Shown: piece after piece, positions 9,385-20,648 of the stretch
Layout of the letters: the number at the start of each line of letters is the position of its first letter
Numbering within the stretch: the first letter of the stretch is position 1
DNA from: Caldimonas caldifontis
GTDB taxonomy: Bacteria > Pseudomonadota > Gammaproteobacteria > Burkholderiales > Burkholderiaceae_C
Direction: 5' to 3'
Assembly: GCF_002930615.1 (NCBI RefSeq)
Contig: NZ_PSNX01000004.1
Location: forward strand, 124,001-188,000
Length of the DNA stretch: 64,000 bases
The notes under the pieces: model-generated
The model's input: only the letters and a program-made list of their open reading frames with translations
What the model was told of the DNA's origin: nothing
Databases searched by the model: none
Made by a program: the position numbers and the translations under genes

Positions 9385-9981
9385 ATGGACCACAACTTCC
9401 TCTCCGCGCTCATCCTGCTGCTCCTGGTGCTCGACCCCTTCGGGAGCCTGCCCATCTTCATCTCGGTCTTGAAAGGCGTGCCGCCCGAGCGGCGCACGCG
9501 AGTGGCCGTGCGCGAGGTGCTCATCGCGTTCTTCGTCCTGCTGGGCTTCATGTTCGCCGGCGGCGCCTTCCTGAAGCTGATGCATTTGTCCGAACGTTCC
9601 CTGGAGGTGGCGGGCGGGGTCATCCTGCTGATCATCGCGATCCGGATGATCTTTGCGTCAGGCGGTGAGATCTACGCCGCGGGCACGGGGCGCGAGCCCT
9701 TCATCTTCCCGCTGGCCGTGCCCTTACTGGCTGGGCCGTCGGCCATGGCCACGGTGCTGTTGCTGGCGTCGCGCCAGCCGGAGCGGCTTTTGGAATGGGT
9801 GGGTGCACTGTCCACCGCCATGCTGGTGTGCGGCCTCGTGCTGCTGGCGGCCGATCGGTTGCGCAAGCTGCTGGGCGACTCGATGGTGGCGGCCATCGAG
9901 AAGCTCATGGGGCTGGTGCTGACCGCCATTGCGGTCGAGATGATCCTCGCAGGCCTGAAGCGCTACTTCTTCGAGGCCTGA
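9385..9981 (+). CDS. MarC family integral membrane protein
   Basis: Inner-membrane protein of 198 residues with six hydrophobic segments. It shows the family pattern LVLDPFGSLPIFISVLKG near the N-terminus and the repeat-like PLLAGPSAMATVLLL half-way. Despite the name, MarC proteins are not shown to give multiple antibiotic resistance, and their substrate is uncertain. The stop is separated by one base from the stop of the convergent ABC permease gene. Confidence 0.88.
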   Translation: MDHNFLSALILLLLVLDPFGSLPIFISVLKGVPPERRTRVAVREVLIAFFVLLGFMFAGGAFLKLMHLSERSLEVAGGVILLIIAIRMIFASGGEIYAAGTGREPFIFPLAVPLLAGPSAMATVLLLASRQPERLLEWVGALSTAMLVCGLVLLAADRLRKLLGDSMVAAIEKLMGLVLTAIAVEMILAGLKRYFFEA

Positions 9982-9982
9982 G

Positions 9983-10735
9983 TCATCGTCCGCGAAGGTG
10001 CTCGGGGGCTTCGAGGCGCTTGGCCAGGAGCGAGAGCGTGAGCGTGAGGATCAGATACATCGCCGAGATGGCCAAGTACGGCTCCCAATAGCGCGCGTAA
10101 GCACCGGCGACAGTGCGCGCAGCCAGGGCCAGTTCGGCCAGGCCGATCGCCGACACCAGGGAGGAATCCTTGATCAGGGTGATGCCCTCGTTCACGAAGG
10201 CGGGCACCATGCGGCGAAAGGCCTGGGGCAGCACGACGCTGCGCATGGCCTGACCGTGCGTGAGACCCAGGCTGTAGGCTGCCTGCGTCTGGCCCCGGTG
10301 GATGCTCTGGATGCCGGCGCGGAAGATCTCGGAAATGTAGGCCGCCGCATTCAGCGTCAGCGCCAGGGCGCCCGAGAAGAAGGCCCCGTGCTCCTGCCGG
10401 AAACGGATCGCCGCAGTGCCGCTGAGCAGCAGGCCGTTGTCGGGATGGACCAGCGTGGGCATCAGCGCGAAATGCACCAGCAGGATCTGCACGAACAGCG
10501 GCGTGCCGCGGAAGAAGGTGACATAGCCCAGCGTGAGCCCACGCGCCGCCACCATCCCCCAGCGCAGCGGCCAAGCCTTGGGTGGCGGGGCGTCGGCCGA
10601 GCTGCTGATGAGTCCCAGCACCACACCGAAGAGCATGCCCACGCTGATGGCCACCAGCGTGAGCTTGATGGTCATCCACAGGCCGGTGGCGAACAAGGGG
10701 CCGTAGCCGGCCAGGATTTCCCAGCGCAGATCCAT
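9983..10735 (-). CDS. Polar amino acid ABC transporter permease (HisM/GlnP family)
   Basis: Inner-membrane subunit of 250 residues with the His/Glu/Gln/Arg-type permease domain. The region after the first helices contains FFRGTPLFVQILLVHF, and the EAA loop reads YSLGLTHGQAMRSVVLPQAFRR, the contact site for an ATPase. It has a longer internal insertion (about 110-135) than GlnP. It lies 13 bases downstream of the receptor lipoprotein gene, clearly in one operon. No ATPase gene follows, because marC is convergent right after the stop. Confidence 0.9.
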   Translation of the reverse strand: MDLRWEILAGYGPLFATGLWMTIKLTLVAISVGMLFGVVLGLISSSADAPPPKAWPLRWGMVAARGLTLGYVTFFRGTPLFVQILLVHFALMPTLVHPDNGLLLSGTAAIRFRQEHGAFFSGALALTLNAAAYISEIFRAGIQSIHRGQTQAAYSLGLTHGQAMRSVVLPQAFRRMVPAFVNEGITLIKDSSLVSAIGLAELALAARTVAGAYARYWEPYLAISAMYLILTLTLSLLAKRLEAPEHLRGR

Positions 10736-10748
10736 GCGGGTTCAGCGG

Positions 10749-11576
10749 TCAGTTCGACGCGGCGGGGGCGGCGGCAGGCGCACCAAAGTACTTGGTGTAG
10801 ATCGCGTCATAGGTGCCGTCGGCGCGGATGGCGGCCAGGCCCTGGTTCAGCTTGTCGAGCAGCTCGGTGTTGCCCTTGCGCACGGCGATGCCGTATTGCT
10901 CGGGCTCGAAGGACGTGTCACTCACGGTCTTGAACGCGGCGGTGCTGTTGTTGGCCACATAGTGATTGACCACACCGTTGTCGGCCACCACGGCATCCAC
11001 GCCGCCCGACTCAAGCTCCTTGAGCGCCAGAGGGGTGGACTCGAAACGGCGCACGTTGGTGTTGTCCTTGCCCAGCAGCTGGGTGACGACTTCATCGCCG
11101 GTGGTGCCGGTCTGTACACCCACCTTCAGGGTCTTGAGGTCCTCGAACTTGGTGACCGGGCTGTTCTGGCGCACGGCGATCAACTGCACGGCATCGAAGT
11201 AGGGTGCGGTGAAGTCCATGGACTGGCGGCGCTCTTCGGTGATGGTGATCGCCGACACCAGGAGGTCACGGTCGCCTTGCGCCAGCGAATTGAAGATGCC
11301 TTCCCAGGGCGTGTTGACGAAGCGCACCTCGATGCCGGCCTTGGCGGCGATGGCGCTGACCACCTCGATGTCGAAGCCGACGATCTCGCCACGCTCGTTC
11401 TGCGACTCGAAGGGGGCGTAGGCGGCATCGGTGCCCACCACGTACACCTTGGCGGGGGCGGCGGCCGGCGCGGCCGCGGGGGCGGCGGGTTCCTGCTTGC
11501 TGCAGGCGGCCAGCCACAGGCCGGCGGCGATCAGGCCGGCGACTTTCAGGAAACGACGGGTGTTCAGCGAAGTCAT
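10749..11576 (-). CDS. Amino acid ABC transporter substrate-binding lipoprotein
   Basis: Periplasmic receptor of 275 residues (family 3 / SBP_bac_3). The N-terminus has a basic start, a hydrophobic stretch and a lipobox LAACS, so it is probably lipid-anchored, followed by an Ala/Pro linker. Core motifs include VVGTDAAYAPFES, GFDIEVVSAIA, SAITITEERRQSMDFTAPYF and GVQTGTTGDE, as in polar amino-acid receptors such as ArtJ or GlnH. It is the first gene of a two-gene operon with the permease. A tail rich in Ala and Pro ends the protein. The specific amino acid is not decidable. Confidence 0.92.
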   Translation of the reverse strand: MTSLNTRRFLKVAGLIAAGLWLAACSKQEPAAPAAAPAAAPAKVYVVGTDAAYAPFESQNERGEIVGFDIEVVSAIAAKAGIEVRFVNTPWEGIFNSLAQGDRDLLVSAITITEERRQSMDFTAPYFDAVQLIAVRQNSPVTKFEDLKTLKVGVQTGTTGDEVVTQLLGKDNTNVRRFESTPLALKELESGGVDAVVADNGVVNHYVANNSTAAFKTVSDTSFEPEQYGIAVRKGNTELLDKLNQGLAAIRADGTYDAIYTKYFGAPAAAPAASN

Positions 11577-11691
11577 GAGGTCCTCGAAAGGGAAAATGGG
11601 TTGCGGCGTCGCCCCTGCGACGCCGGCGTAGGGCGCAGTGTAAGCCTGCTGCCGCCGGTCTTCGTCGGACGGACTTTCCCCGTGTGATCGT

Positions 11692-12507
11692 TTAGAGCGG
11701 CCGCTCCAGCCAGTCCAGTTCAGCCTGTGTGAAGCCGGCACGACGCCGGGCGCCAAGATTGAAGGGCGGCTTCAGCCGCGGCGCCCCATGGCGTTGGGCG
11801 AGCGTCTCGTAGTGGGCGATGGGGTCCAAGCCCTCGCGCTCGCACAGCCAGCGATACCAGTGATTGCCGATGGCGACATGGCCCACCTCATCTCGCAGGA
11901 TGATGTCCAGGATCTCGACCGCGCGCGTATCGCCGGATTTTGCGAGCTTGGCCTGGATCAGCGGCGTGGCGTCCAGCCCCCGGGCTTCGAGCGTGCGTGG
12001 CACCAGAGCCATGCGGGCCACGATGTCGTCGCGGGTCTTGTCGGCCATGGCCCACAGGCCGTCGTGGGCCTCGAAGTCGCCATAGTCGTGCCCCAGGTGG
12101 CGCAGGTGCTCGCGCAGCAAGGAAAAATGCAGGGCCTCCTCGCCGGCCACGCGCAGCCAGTCGCGGTAGTAGGCGTCAGGCAGGCCGGTAAATCGCCAGA
12201 CGGCATCCAGCGCCAGATTGATCGCATTGAACTCGATGTGCGCGATGGCGTGCAGCAAGGCGGCGCGACCTTGCACGGTGTGCGGCGAGCGCCGTGGCAC
12301 CTCGCCGGGAGGAACCAGCGCGGGCCGCTCAGGGCGCCCCGGGAGACCGGGCAGGGGCGGCAGCGCGTCATCGCGCCCGATGTCGACGCCTGCCTGGGCG
12401 TCGGACAGCAAGGCCCGGGCCTGGCTGGCCTTCTCTGCAGGGTCGCACAGGCAAAGCACCTGCAGCGCACGGTGCCGCAGGGAAGCAGCCGGAATGGATT
12501 TCGTCAT
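11692..12507 (-). CDS. DUF455 ferritin-like protein
   Basis: Protein of 271 residues in the DUF455 family, which has a ferritin-like four-helix bundle. Likely metal ligands are visible: HIEFNAINLALDA, EEALHFSLLREHL and DEVGHVAIGNHWY. Family members are suspected di-iron oxidoreductases, but no reaction is established. It starts 35 bases from the divergent carbonic-anhydrase gene, with a TAAAAT -10-like element between them. Confidence 0.85.
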   Translation of the reverse strand: MTKSIPAASLRHRALQVLCLCDPAEKASQARALLSDAQAGVDIGRDDALPPLPGLPGRPERPALVPPGEVPRRSPHTVQGRAALLHAIAHIEFNAINLALDAVWRFTGLPDAYYRDWLRVAGEEALHFSLLREHLRHLGHDYGDFEAHDGLWAMADKTRDDIVARMALVPRTLEARGLDATPLIQAKLAKSGDTRAVEILDIILRDEVGHVAIGNHWYRWLCEREGLDPIAHYETLAQRHGAPRLKPPFNLGARRRAGFTQAELDWLERPL

Positions 12508-12542
12508 GGAACCTAAAATTATCCCTTCTTCAGGAGCAGTCC

Positions 12543-13067
12543 ATGGCCGTCTACCAGCTCGATGAGCTGACCCCCACTGTCCACGACACCGCCTGGGTGG
12601 CCGATTCGGCCCAGGTGATCGGCGACGTTCATCTCGACGAGGACACCAGCGTGTGGTTCGGCACGGTGATCCGCGGTGACACCGCCCCCATCCGCATCGG
12701 CCGGGGCTCGAACATCCAGGACAACTCGGTCCTGCATGCCGATCTCGGTGTGCCGCTGACCATCGGCGAGGACGTGACCGTCGGGCACCAGGTCATGCTG
12801 CATGGATGCACGATCGGCGATGGCGCCTTGATCGGCATCCAGGCGGTGGTGCTGAACCATGCGCGCATCGGCAAAGGCTGCGTGGTCGGGGCGGGTTCGG
12901 TCGTGACGGAGGGCAAGGAGTTTCCTGACGGCTCCCTGATCCTGGGGGCGCCGGCCAAGGTGGTCAAGCAGCTCACGCCCGAGCAGGTCGAACGTTTCCG
13001 TCTGGGCGCGCAGCACTATGTCCACAACGCCCGCCGTTTCCGTGCGGGCCTGAAGAAGATCGGCTGA
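12543..13067 (+). CDS. Gamma-type carbonic anhydrase family protein
   Basis: Left-handed beta-helix protein of 174 residues built from hexapeptide repeats. The three zinc-binding histidines of gamma carbonic anhydrases are in place: His65 (SVLHAD), His82 and His87 (VGHQVMLHGC). The segment IGIQAVVLNHARIG replaces the more usual IGMGATVLNGAVIG. Family members act in CO2/bicarbonate metabolism or as scaffold-like hexapeptide enzymes; activity is not proven by sequence. AGGAG lies 7 bases before the ATG. Its stop shares one base with the hslO start (TGATG), so the two are coupled. Confidence 0.9.
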   Translation: MAVYQLDELTPTVHDTAWVADSAQVIGDVHLDEDTSVWFGTVIRGDTAPIRIGRGSNIQDNSVLHADLGVPLTIGEDVTVGHQVMLHGCTIGDGALIGIQAVVLNHARIGKGCVVGAGSVVTEGKEFPDGSLILGAPAKVVKQLTPEQVERFRLGAQHYVHNARRFRAGLKKIG

Positions 13068-14038
13068 TGTCGCAACTGCACAAATTCCTGTTCGAAGGGC
13101 TGCCCGTGCGGGGCATGCTGGTGCGCCTCACCGACGCCTGGACCGACATGCTGCGCCGTCGGGAAGCCGCGGGCGGCTACCCCGAGCCGGTGCGCCAGCT
13201 GCTTGGTGAGATGACGGCGGCCGGTGTGCTGATGCAGGCCAACATCAAGTTCAACGGATCGCTGATCCTGCAGATCATGGGCGATGGGCCGGTGCGCCTG
13301 GCGGTGACCGAGGTGCAGCCCGACCTGAGTCTGCGCGCCACGGCCAAGGTGGTGGGTGACGTGCCGCCGCTGGCGCAACTCGAGGCTCTGGTGAACGTCA
13401 GGGGCCAGGGCCGCTGTGCGATCACGCTCGACCCCAAGGACCGACTGCCGGGCCAGCAACCCTACCAGGGTGTGGTCCCGCTGCATGGCGACCGGCGTGA
13501 GCCCTTGCAGCAGGTGTCCCAGGTGCTGGAACACTACATGCTGCAGTCCGAACAGCTGGACACCAAGCTCATCCTGGCAGCCAATGACCAGGTGGCAGCG
13601 GGCCTGCTGATCCAGCGCCTGCCCATCGAGGGGGAGGGCAATCTGGGCGGTGCCCACTCGCGCGAGGACGAGATCGGCCTGAACGAGCACTACAACCGCA
13701 TCGCCCACCTGGCCTCCACGCTCACGCGCGAGGAGTTGCTGAGCCTGGACGCCGACACCGTGCTGCGGCGACTGTTCTGGGAGGAGGCGGTGCGTCGCTT
13801 CGAGCCGCTCACGGGCGAGCAGGGCCCGCGTTTCGCGTGCAGTTGTTCGCGCCAGCGTGTGGGACAGATGCTGCGGGGCCTGGGGCGGGCGGAGATCGAC
13901 GGCATCCTGGCCGAGCAGGGGCGGGTCGAGATCGACTGTGACTTCTGCGGGGCGCGGTACCACTTCGATCCGGTCGATGTGGGCGGGCTGTTCACGCCCG
14001 ACCGCGATCATCCACCGGGCCCGGTGGCCGTCCAGTAG
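13067..14038 (+). CDS. hslO: Redox-activated chaperone Hsp33
   Basis: Cytosolic holdase chaperone switched on by oxidation and unfolding. The 323 residues contain the N-terminal substrate-binding fold (KFLFEGLPVRGMLVRL) and the C-terminal zinc redox switch with four cysteines arranged as CSC near residue 261 and CDFC near residue 292. It is translationally coupled to the upstream carbonic anhydrase gene. The 3' end stops one base before the stop of the convergent kinase gene. Confidence 0.94.
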   Translation: MSQLHKFLFEGLPVRGMLVRLTDAWTDMLRRREAAGGYPEPVRQLLGEMTAAGVLMQANIKFNGSLILQIMGDGPVRLAVTEVQPDLSLRATAKVVGDVPPLAQLEALVNVRGQGRCAITLDPKDRLPGQQPYQGVVPLHGDRREPLQQVSQVLEHYMLQSEQLDTKLILAANDQVAAGLLIQRLPIEGEGNLGGAHSREDEIGLNEHYNRIAHLASTLTREELLSLDADTVLRRLFWEEAVRRFEPLTGEQGPRFACSCSRQRVGQMLRGLGRAEIDGILAEQGRVEIDCDFCGARYHFDPVDVGGLFTPDRDHPPGPVAVQ

Positions 14039-14039
14039 C

Positions 14040-14681
14040 TCAATCCCTCACGAGCCGGCGGAAGAGCTGGTGCTCGCATTCGGGCACCAGGCACTCCCGG
14101 CACCAGGGCTGCAGATTAGCCGGCGCATCTTCCGCTGTTCGAGGGTTGCCCCCCATCGCGGCCAGGGCGTTGACGATGGCGCGCCAGGCTGCCTCCACGC
14201 GATCCTGGCCTTGCCCATACACCACGCTGAAGGGCACACCCGCGTCCTGCAGTCGGGTGCGCAGCCGTGTGTCCACCGGCACTCGCACATGGGGGCCGTC
14301 ACGTTGGATGCCGTCGGGCGTCCAGGGCAGGTCCAGGCCGGTCACCAGGGTGAGGTGACATTCGGCATGGGCCGCGAGCGCGGCGTCGTACAGGGTAGGG
14401 TCGTCAAAGAGCAGGTCGCTGTAGACGGCGGTCATCAGTGCCGTGGTGTCCGCCAGCACCAGGGCATGGTGGGCGGCGGCGATGCGGATGCGTCGGGTCT
14501 GTTCCTCGGCGATGTGGGTCTGCTCATCCGGCCGGGGTGTGCGCGCGCGATGCTCGCAGAACTCGCGCAGATACTCTTCGACGGCCGTGGCGCGCAGACC
14601 CTGATTGCCGGCGCGCCGGGCCAGCGCATGTGCCAGATCGGTCTTGCCCGTGCTTTCGGCGCCCAGCAGTGCCACGATCAT
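14040..14681 (-). CDS. NadR-like ATP-binding protein, probable ribosylnicotinamide kinase
   Basis: P-loop protein of 213 residues similar to the C-terminal kinase domain of NadR. It has Walker A GAESTGKTDLAHAL at the N-terminus, then VEEYLREF and LADTTALMTAVYSDLLF. The adenylyltransferase half of full NadR is absent. Position supports the call: it starts 8 bases after pnuC, the nicotinamide riboside importer, so the pair should import nicotinamide riboside and trap it as NMN. A Cys-rich end (WCRECLVPECEH) is unusual for a kinase and could bind metal. The reaction is inferred from family and context. Confidence 0.82.
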   Translation of the reverse strand: MIVALLGAESTGKTDLAHALARRAGNQGLRATAVEEYLREFCEHRARTPRPDEQTHIAEEQTRRIRIAAAHHALVLADTTALMTAVYSDLLFDDPTLYDAALAAHAECHLTLVTGLDLPWTPDGIQRDGPHVRVPVDTRLRTRLQDAGVPFSVVYGQGQDRVEAAWRAIVNALAAMGGNPRTAEDAPANLQPWCRECLVPECEHQLFRRLVRD

Positions 14682-14689
14682 CGGGGGCC

Positions 14690-15322
14690 TCAGGCAGTTT
14701 GCGTGGCGCGCTGTTGCCAGGCCCGCCAGCCCACGATCGACAGCGCAGCGAACAGGGCATAGAGCAGGGTCGTGAGCCACAATCCCTTGTAGGCGAACAG
14801 CACGAGGGCCACGAGGTTCACCACCAGCCAGGTCGGCCAGTTCTCGACGAACTTGCGGGCCAGCAGCACCTGGCCCACCACGCTGGCCGCCGTGGGAAAG
14901 GCGTCCCAGTAGGGGACGTCGGTGTCGGTGTGTGCATCCAGCCACCAGCCCAGCACAGGCCAGGCGCAGGCCACGGCCGCGACGGCCAGCCATCGCCCGC
15001 GTGGGCTCAGATGGCGCACGTCAAGGGCCGAGCCGTCGGTGCGGCGGCCACGCAGCCATTGCGACCAACCCCACAGGGCAACCACGGCGAAGAAGATCTG
15101 CAGCCCGGCGTCGCCGTAGAGCTTGTAGTTCCAGAACAGCAGGAAGTAGAGCAGAGAACTCGCGGCCGCCAGGGGCCAGCCCCAGTGGATGACGCGGATG
15201 TTGCAAGCCACCATGGCCAGCGCGAGCACGAAGGCCACGATCTCCAGCCAGGTGACCGGAGCGCCCCACAGCGTGAAGGCAGATGCCAGCAGCGGCGCCG
15301 CGGCCTCGAGCAGCGCCTGCAT
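14690..15322 (-). CDS. pnuC: Nicotinamide riboside transporter PnuC
   Basis: Inner-membrane facilitator of 210 residues with about seven hydrophobic helices and the family motifs WLEIVAFVLALAMVACNIR, WGWPLAAASSLLYFLLFW and WDAFPTAASVVGQVLLARK. PnuC carries nicotinamide riboside into the cell for NAD salvage, and the adjacent NadR-like kinase would phosphorylate it. The start codon overlaps the last base of ftsB, so ftsB, pnuC and the kinase are likely co-transcribed, possibly with eno. Confidence 0.92.
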   Translation of the reverse strand: MQALLEAAAPLLASAFTLWGAPVTWLEIVAFVLALAMVACNIRVIHWGWPLAAASSLLYFLLFWNYKLYGDAGLQIFFAVVALWGWSQWLRGRRTDGSALDVRHLSPRGRWLAVAAVACAWPVLGWWLDAHTDTDVPYWDAFPTAASVVGQVLLARKFVENWPTWLVVNLVALVLFAYKGLWLTTLLYALFAALSIVGWRAWQQRATQTA

Positions 15323-15600
15323 CAGCGAGGCATGACCTGGACGAAGATCTCGTCGGGCTTGACCATGCCCAGCTCGAGACGGGCTTTCTCCTCGACCATC
15401 TCCAGGCCTTCCTTGAGGTCGCGCACCTCGGCAGCGAGTCGGTCGTTGCGCAGGCGTGCGTCCTGGTTGCGGGCCTGCTGATCATCCAGCCGGCTTTGCA
15501 GTTCCATCACCCGGGGCAGGCCGTTCTTGCCGAGCCACAGCTCGGCCTGCACGAGGGCCAGCAGCGCCAGCAGCCCCAGGGTGATGAAACGTGCGCTCAT
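15322..15600 (-). CDS. ftsB: Cell division protein FtsB
   Basis: Small bitopic division protein of 92 residues: a short cytoplasmic end, one transmembrane helix (about 5-22), then a periplasmic coiled coil of the DivIC/FtsB type rich in Gln, Arg, Asp and Leu, ending KARLELGMVKPDE. FtsB joins FtsL and FtsQ at the divisome. It lies 6 bases downstream of eno, the same order (eno-ftsB) found across Beta- and Gammaproteobacteria. Confidence 0.92.
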   Translation of the reverse strand: MSARFITLGLLALLALVQAELWLGKNGLPRVMELQSRLDDQQARNQDARLRNDRLAAEVRDLKEGLEMVEEKARLELGMVKPDEIFVQVMPR

Positions 15601-15606
15601 CGGTTT

Positions 15607-16920
<1,314 letters not shown>

Positions 16921-17226
16921 TCAGACCGGGGCTGCGACGCCCTCGACCAGGACCATGTTGAAGTAGTCGGTGGCGCCGTGGCGCAGCGCCCGGATGCGGG
17001 TGTAGGCCTCGCCGTCATAGAAGGCCTTGGCCTGTTCGTAGGAGGGAAAGCGCAGGACGGCCACCCGGTGAGGCTGCCAGTCGCCCTCCAGGGCTTCGTG
17101 GCGCCCGCCGCGCACCAGGTACTCGCCACCGGCAGCCTTCACCGCGGCGGGCGCCTCGGCCATGTACTGCTGGTAGCGCGTCGGGTCGGTGATGTTCATC
17201 TCGACGATCAGGTAGGCGGCAGGCAT
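16921..17226 (-). CDS. DUF1330 family protein
   Basis: A 101-residue cytosolic protein of the DUF1330 (dimeric alpha-beta barrel) family. It shows the pattern AYLIVEMNITDPTRYQQYM, GGEYLVRGG, VLRFPSYEQAKAFYDGEAY. No function is established for the family. It lies between pyrG (27 bases upstream) and eno (30 bases downstream) on the same strand, so it is likely co-transcribed with both, and this insertion into the pyrG-eno block is recurrent in Burkholderiales. Confidence 0.87.
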   Translation of the reverse strand: MPAAYLIVEMNITDPTRYQQYMAEAPAAVKAAGGEYLVRGGRHEALEGDWQPHRVAVLRFPSYEQAKAFYDGEAYTRIRALRHGATDYFNMVLVEGVAAPV

Positions 17227-17253
17227 GGGCGCTTCCTTCGATGGTGAGGCGTG

Positions 17254-18978
<1,725 letters not shown>

Positions 18979-19821
18979 TCAGGCAGCGCGGGGCTCGGTG
19001 CGGCTGGCCGTTTCGTCCTCGAAGCGGCGCAGCCAGGCGAGCACGGCCTGCACCGTCTCTTCGGGCTTCTCGAACGGAAAGAGGTGTCCGCCCTCGATCC
19101 ATTGCAGGCGGCCGTGCACGATCTGCTCGGTGCCGCGCAGGCCCACCTGCTTCACTTCGGCCGAGCGGGTGCCCCCCACGAAGGCCACCGGGCAGGGCAA
19201 TGGATGGCGACGCAGCAGCCAGTGCAGGTGATGCGGCAAGGAGTTGTAAATGGCGGTTTCCACTTCGCGACGAAAGCTCAACACACGTCGGCCCCCCAGG
19301 GGCTGCGTGCCGGCGCGGATGTAGTCGCGCAGGACGTCCGGGTTCCAGACCGCAAAGTTGGGCTTGCCCGCGAAGTGTCGGTGCGCCTCCTCTTCGCTTG
19401 CCCAGCTCGTGCGCCGCTGGCGCGAGATGCGTCCGGGCGAGACGGTGTGGATCAACCCGGCGGCCTTGAACAGGCGCACGCCCTGGGCCTTGAGGCCATA
19501 GACCACCGGGGAGTCGAGCAGCACCACGCCACGGGCCAGGTCGTGGCGTTTGGCCGCCGCCAGCAGGCTGAGGTAGCCGCCCAGCGAGTGGCCGACCAGC
19601 CAGGCCGGCTCACCCACCTCGCGCTCGATGAAGTGGATGAGCTGATTGCGCAGGTGGGGCCAGTTGCTGGTCACCGGGTAGCGCGGATCGTGACCGTACT
19701 TTTCCACCGCATGCACGGTGTAGCCGGCCTCACGCCAGGCCTCGAAGAGGAGGCGGTAGGTGCCGGCCGGGAACCCATTGGCGTGTGAGAAGACGATGTG
19801 ACGGGTCATGGCGGAGGTCAT
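18979..19821 (-). CDS. Alpha/beta hydrolase
   Basis: Predicted hydrolase of 280 residues with the alpha/beta fold. The oxyanion-side HANGFPAGTY motif is near the N-terminus, the nucleophile elbow is GHSLGG with Ser79, and the catalytic His lies in GGHLFPFEKPEE. The substrate is unknown; the HANGFP-type subgroup is a widespread proteobacterial family. The ATG at 19821 overlaps the stop of the Anbu-type gene by 4 bases (ATGA); a second ATG at 19809 is possible. It is the last gene of suhB-mutS-Anbu-hydrolase. Confidence 0.85.
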   Translation of the reverse strand: MTSAMTRHIVFSHANGFPAGTYRLLFEAWREAGYTVHAVEKYGHDPRYPVTSNWPHLRNQLIHFIEREVGEPAWLVGHSLGGYLSLLAAAKRHDLARGVVLLDSPVVYGLKAQGVRLFKAAGLIHTVSPGRISRQRRTSWASEEEAHRHFAGKPNFAVWNPDVLRDYIRAGTQPLGGRRVLSFRREVETAIYNSLPHHLHWLLRRHPLPCPVAFVGGTRSAEVKQVGLRGTEQIVHGRLQWIEGGHLFPFEKPEETVQAVLAWLRRFEDETASRTEPRAA

Positions 19822-20648
19822 GCGTCGGGCGCCTGCACCTTGCGGATGGGGTGCAGGGTCTGCTGTTCGGGCTGGGCGGGTGGTTGACTGAGCGTGTGCT
19901 CCGTGGCGTCGGGGCCCCAGGCCGGGTTGGGGATCGACTCGAACACCTCGCGCAGCCGCTGGCCCCAGGTGGTGCGGATCATGCGGAAGTAGCTGTTGCT
20001 CTCGTCGATGTGGATGATGCGCGAGGCGTGCAGGGAGTCGGCCTCGTAGATCAGCATGTCCAGCGGGAGCCCCACGGAAAGGTTGGATTTCAACGTGGAG
20101 TCCATCGACACCAGTGCGCACTTGGCCGCCTGTTCCAGCGGCGTGTTGGGTGTGATGACGCGGTCGATGATGGGTTTGCCGTACTTCGACTCCCCGATCT
20201 GGAAGTAGCAGACCCCGTCCATGCCGGCCTCGACGAAGTTGCCCGCGGCGTAGACGTTGAAGAGCCGCATCGTCTCGCCGCGGATCTGGCCGCCGAAGAT
20301 CAGGTTGACGTTGAACTCGATGCCGAAGTTCTTGAGCGACTGGGCGTCGCGTTCATACACCTTGCGCACGGTGGCGCCCACGATGCGAGCGGCGTCGAAC
20401 ATGCTCTTGCAGTTCCAGATCGACACCGGGCCCTCCGGGCTGTCGATGGTCTCGGTGCGCAACAGCTGGCGCACGGACTGCGTGATCGCGAGGTTGCCGG
20501 CCGAGAGCATCACCATGGAACGATCTCCCGGCTGCTCGTAGACCGTCATCTTGCGGAAGGTCGAGATCTGATCGAGTCCCGCGTTGGTGCGCGAGTCGGA
20601 CAGGAACACCAGGCCGGCGTTCAGGCGCATGGCCACGCAATAGGTCAT
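19818..20648 (-). CDS. Anbu-type proteasome homologue (proteasome-type protease)
   Basis: Ntn-hydrolase of 276 residues in the COG3484/Anbu family, related to the proteasome beta subunit and HslV. After removal of Met, Thr1 (MTYC) would be the nucleophile, with Asp17 ([10 protein letters not shown]) and Lys32 (FRKM) completing the catalytic set. The central [12 protein letters not shown] and [18 protein letters not shown] segments are typical. Known Anbu rings are self-assembled and of unclear substrate. Here the usual partners (alpha-E protein, ATP-grasp, transglutaminase-like) are not seen nearby. A hydrophilic tail of about 40 residues ends the protein. The start overlaps mutS by 4 bases. 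Confidence 0.88.
   Translation of the reverse strand: MTYCVAMRLNAGLVFLSDSRTNAGLDQISTFRKMTVYEQPGDRSMVMLSAGNLAITQSVRQLLRTETIDSPEGPVSIWNCKSMFDAARIVGATVRKVYERDAQSLKNFGIEFNVNLIFGGQIRGETMRLFNVYAAGNFVEAGMDGVCYFQIGESKYGKPIIDRVITPNTPLEQAAKCALVSMDSTLKSNLSVGLPLDMLIYEADSLHASRIIHIDESNSYFRMIRTTWGQRLREVFESIPNPAWGPDATEHTLSQPPAQPEQQTLHPIRKVQAPDA

Noticed and set aside
19818-20648. Betaproteobacterial proteasome homologue (BPH) or HslV instead of Anbu
   Set aside because: The [24 protein letters not shown]-style N-terminus and the length fit Anbu/COG3484; no HslU-like ATPase is nearby.
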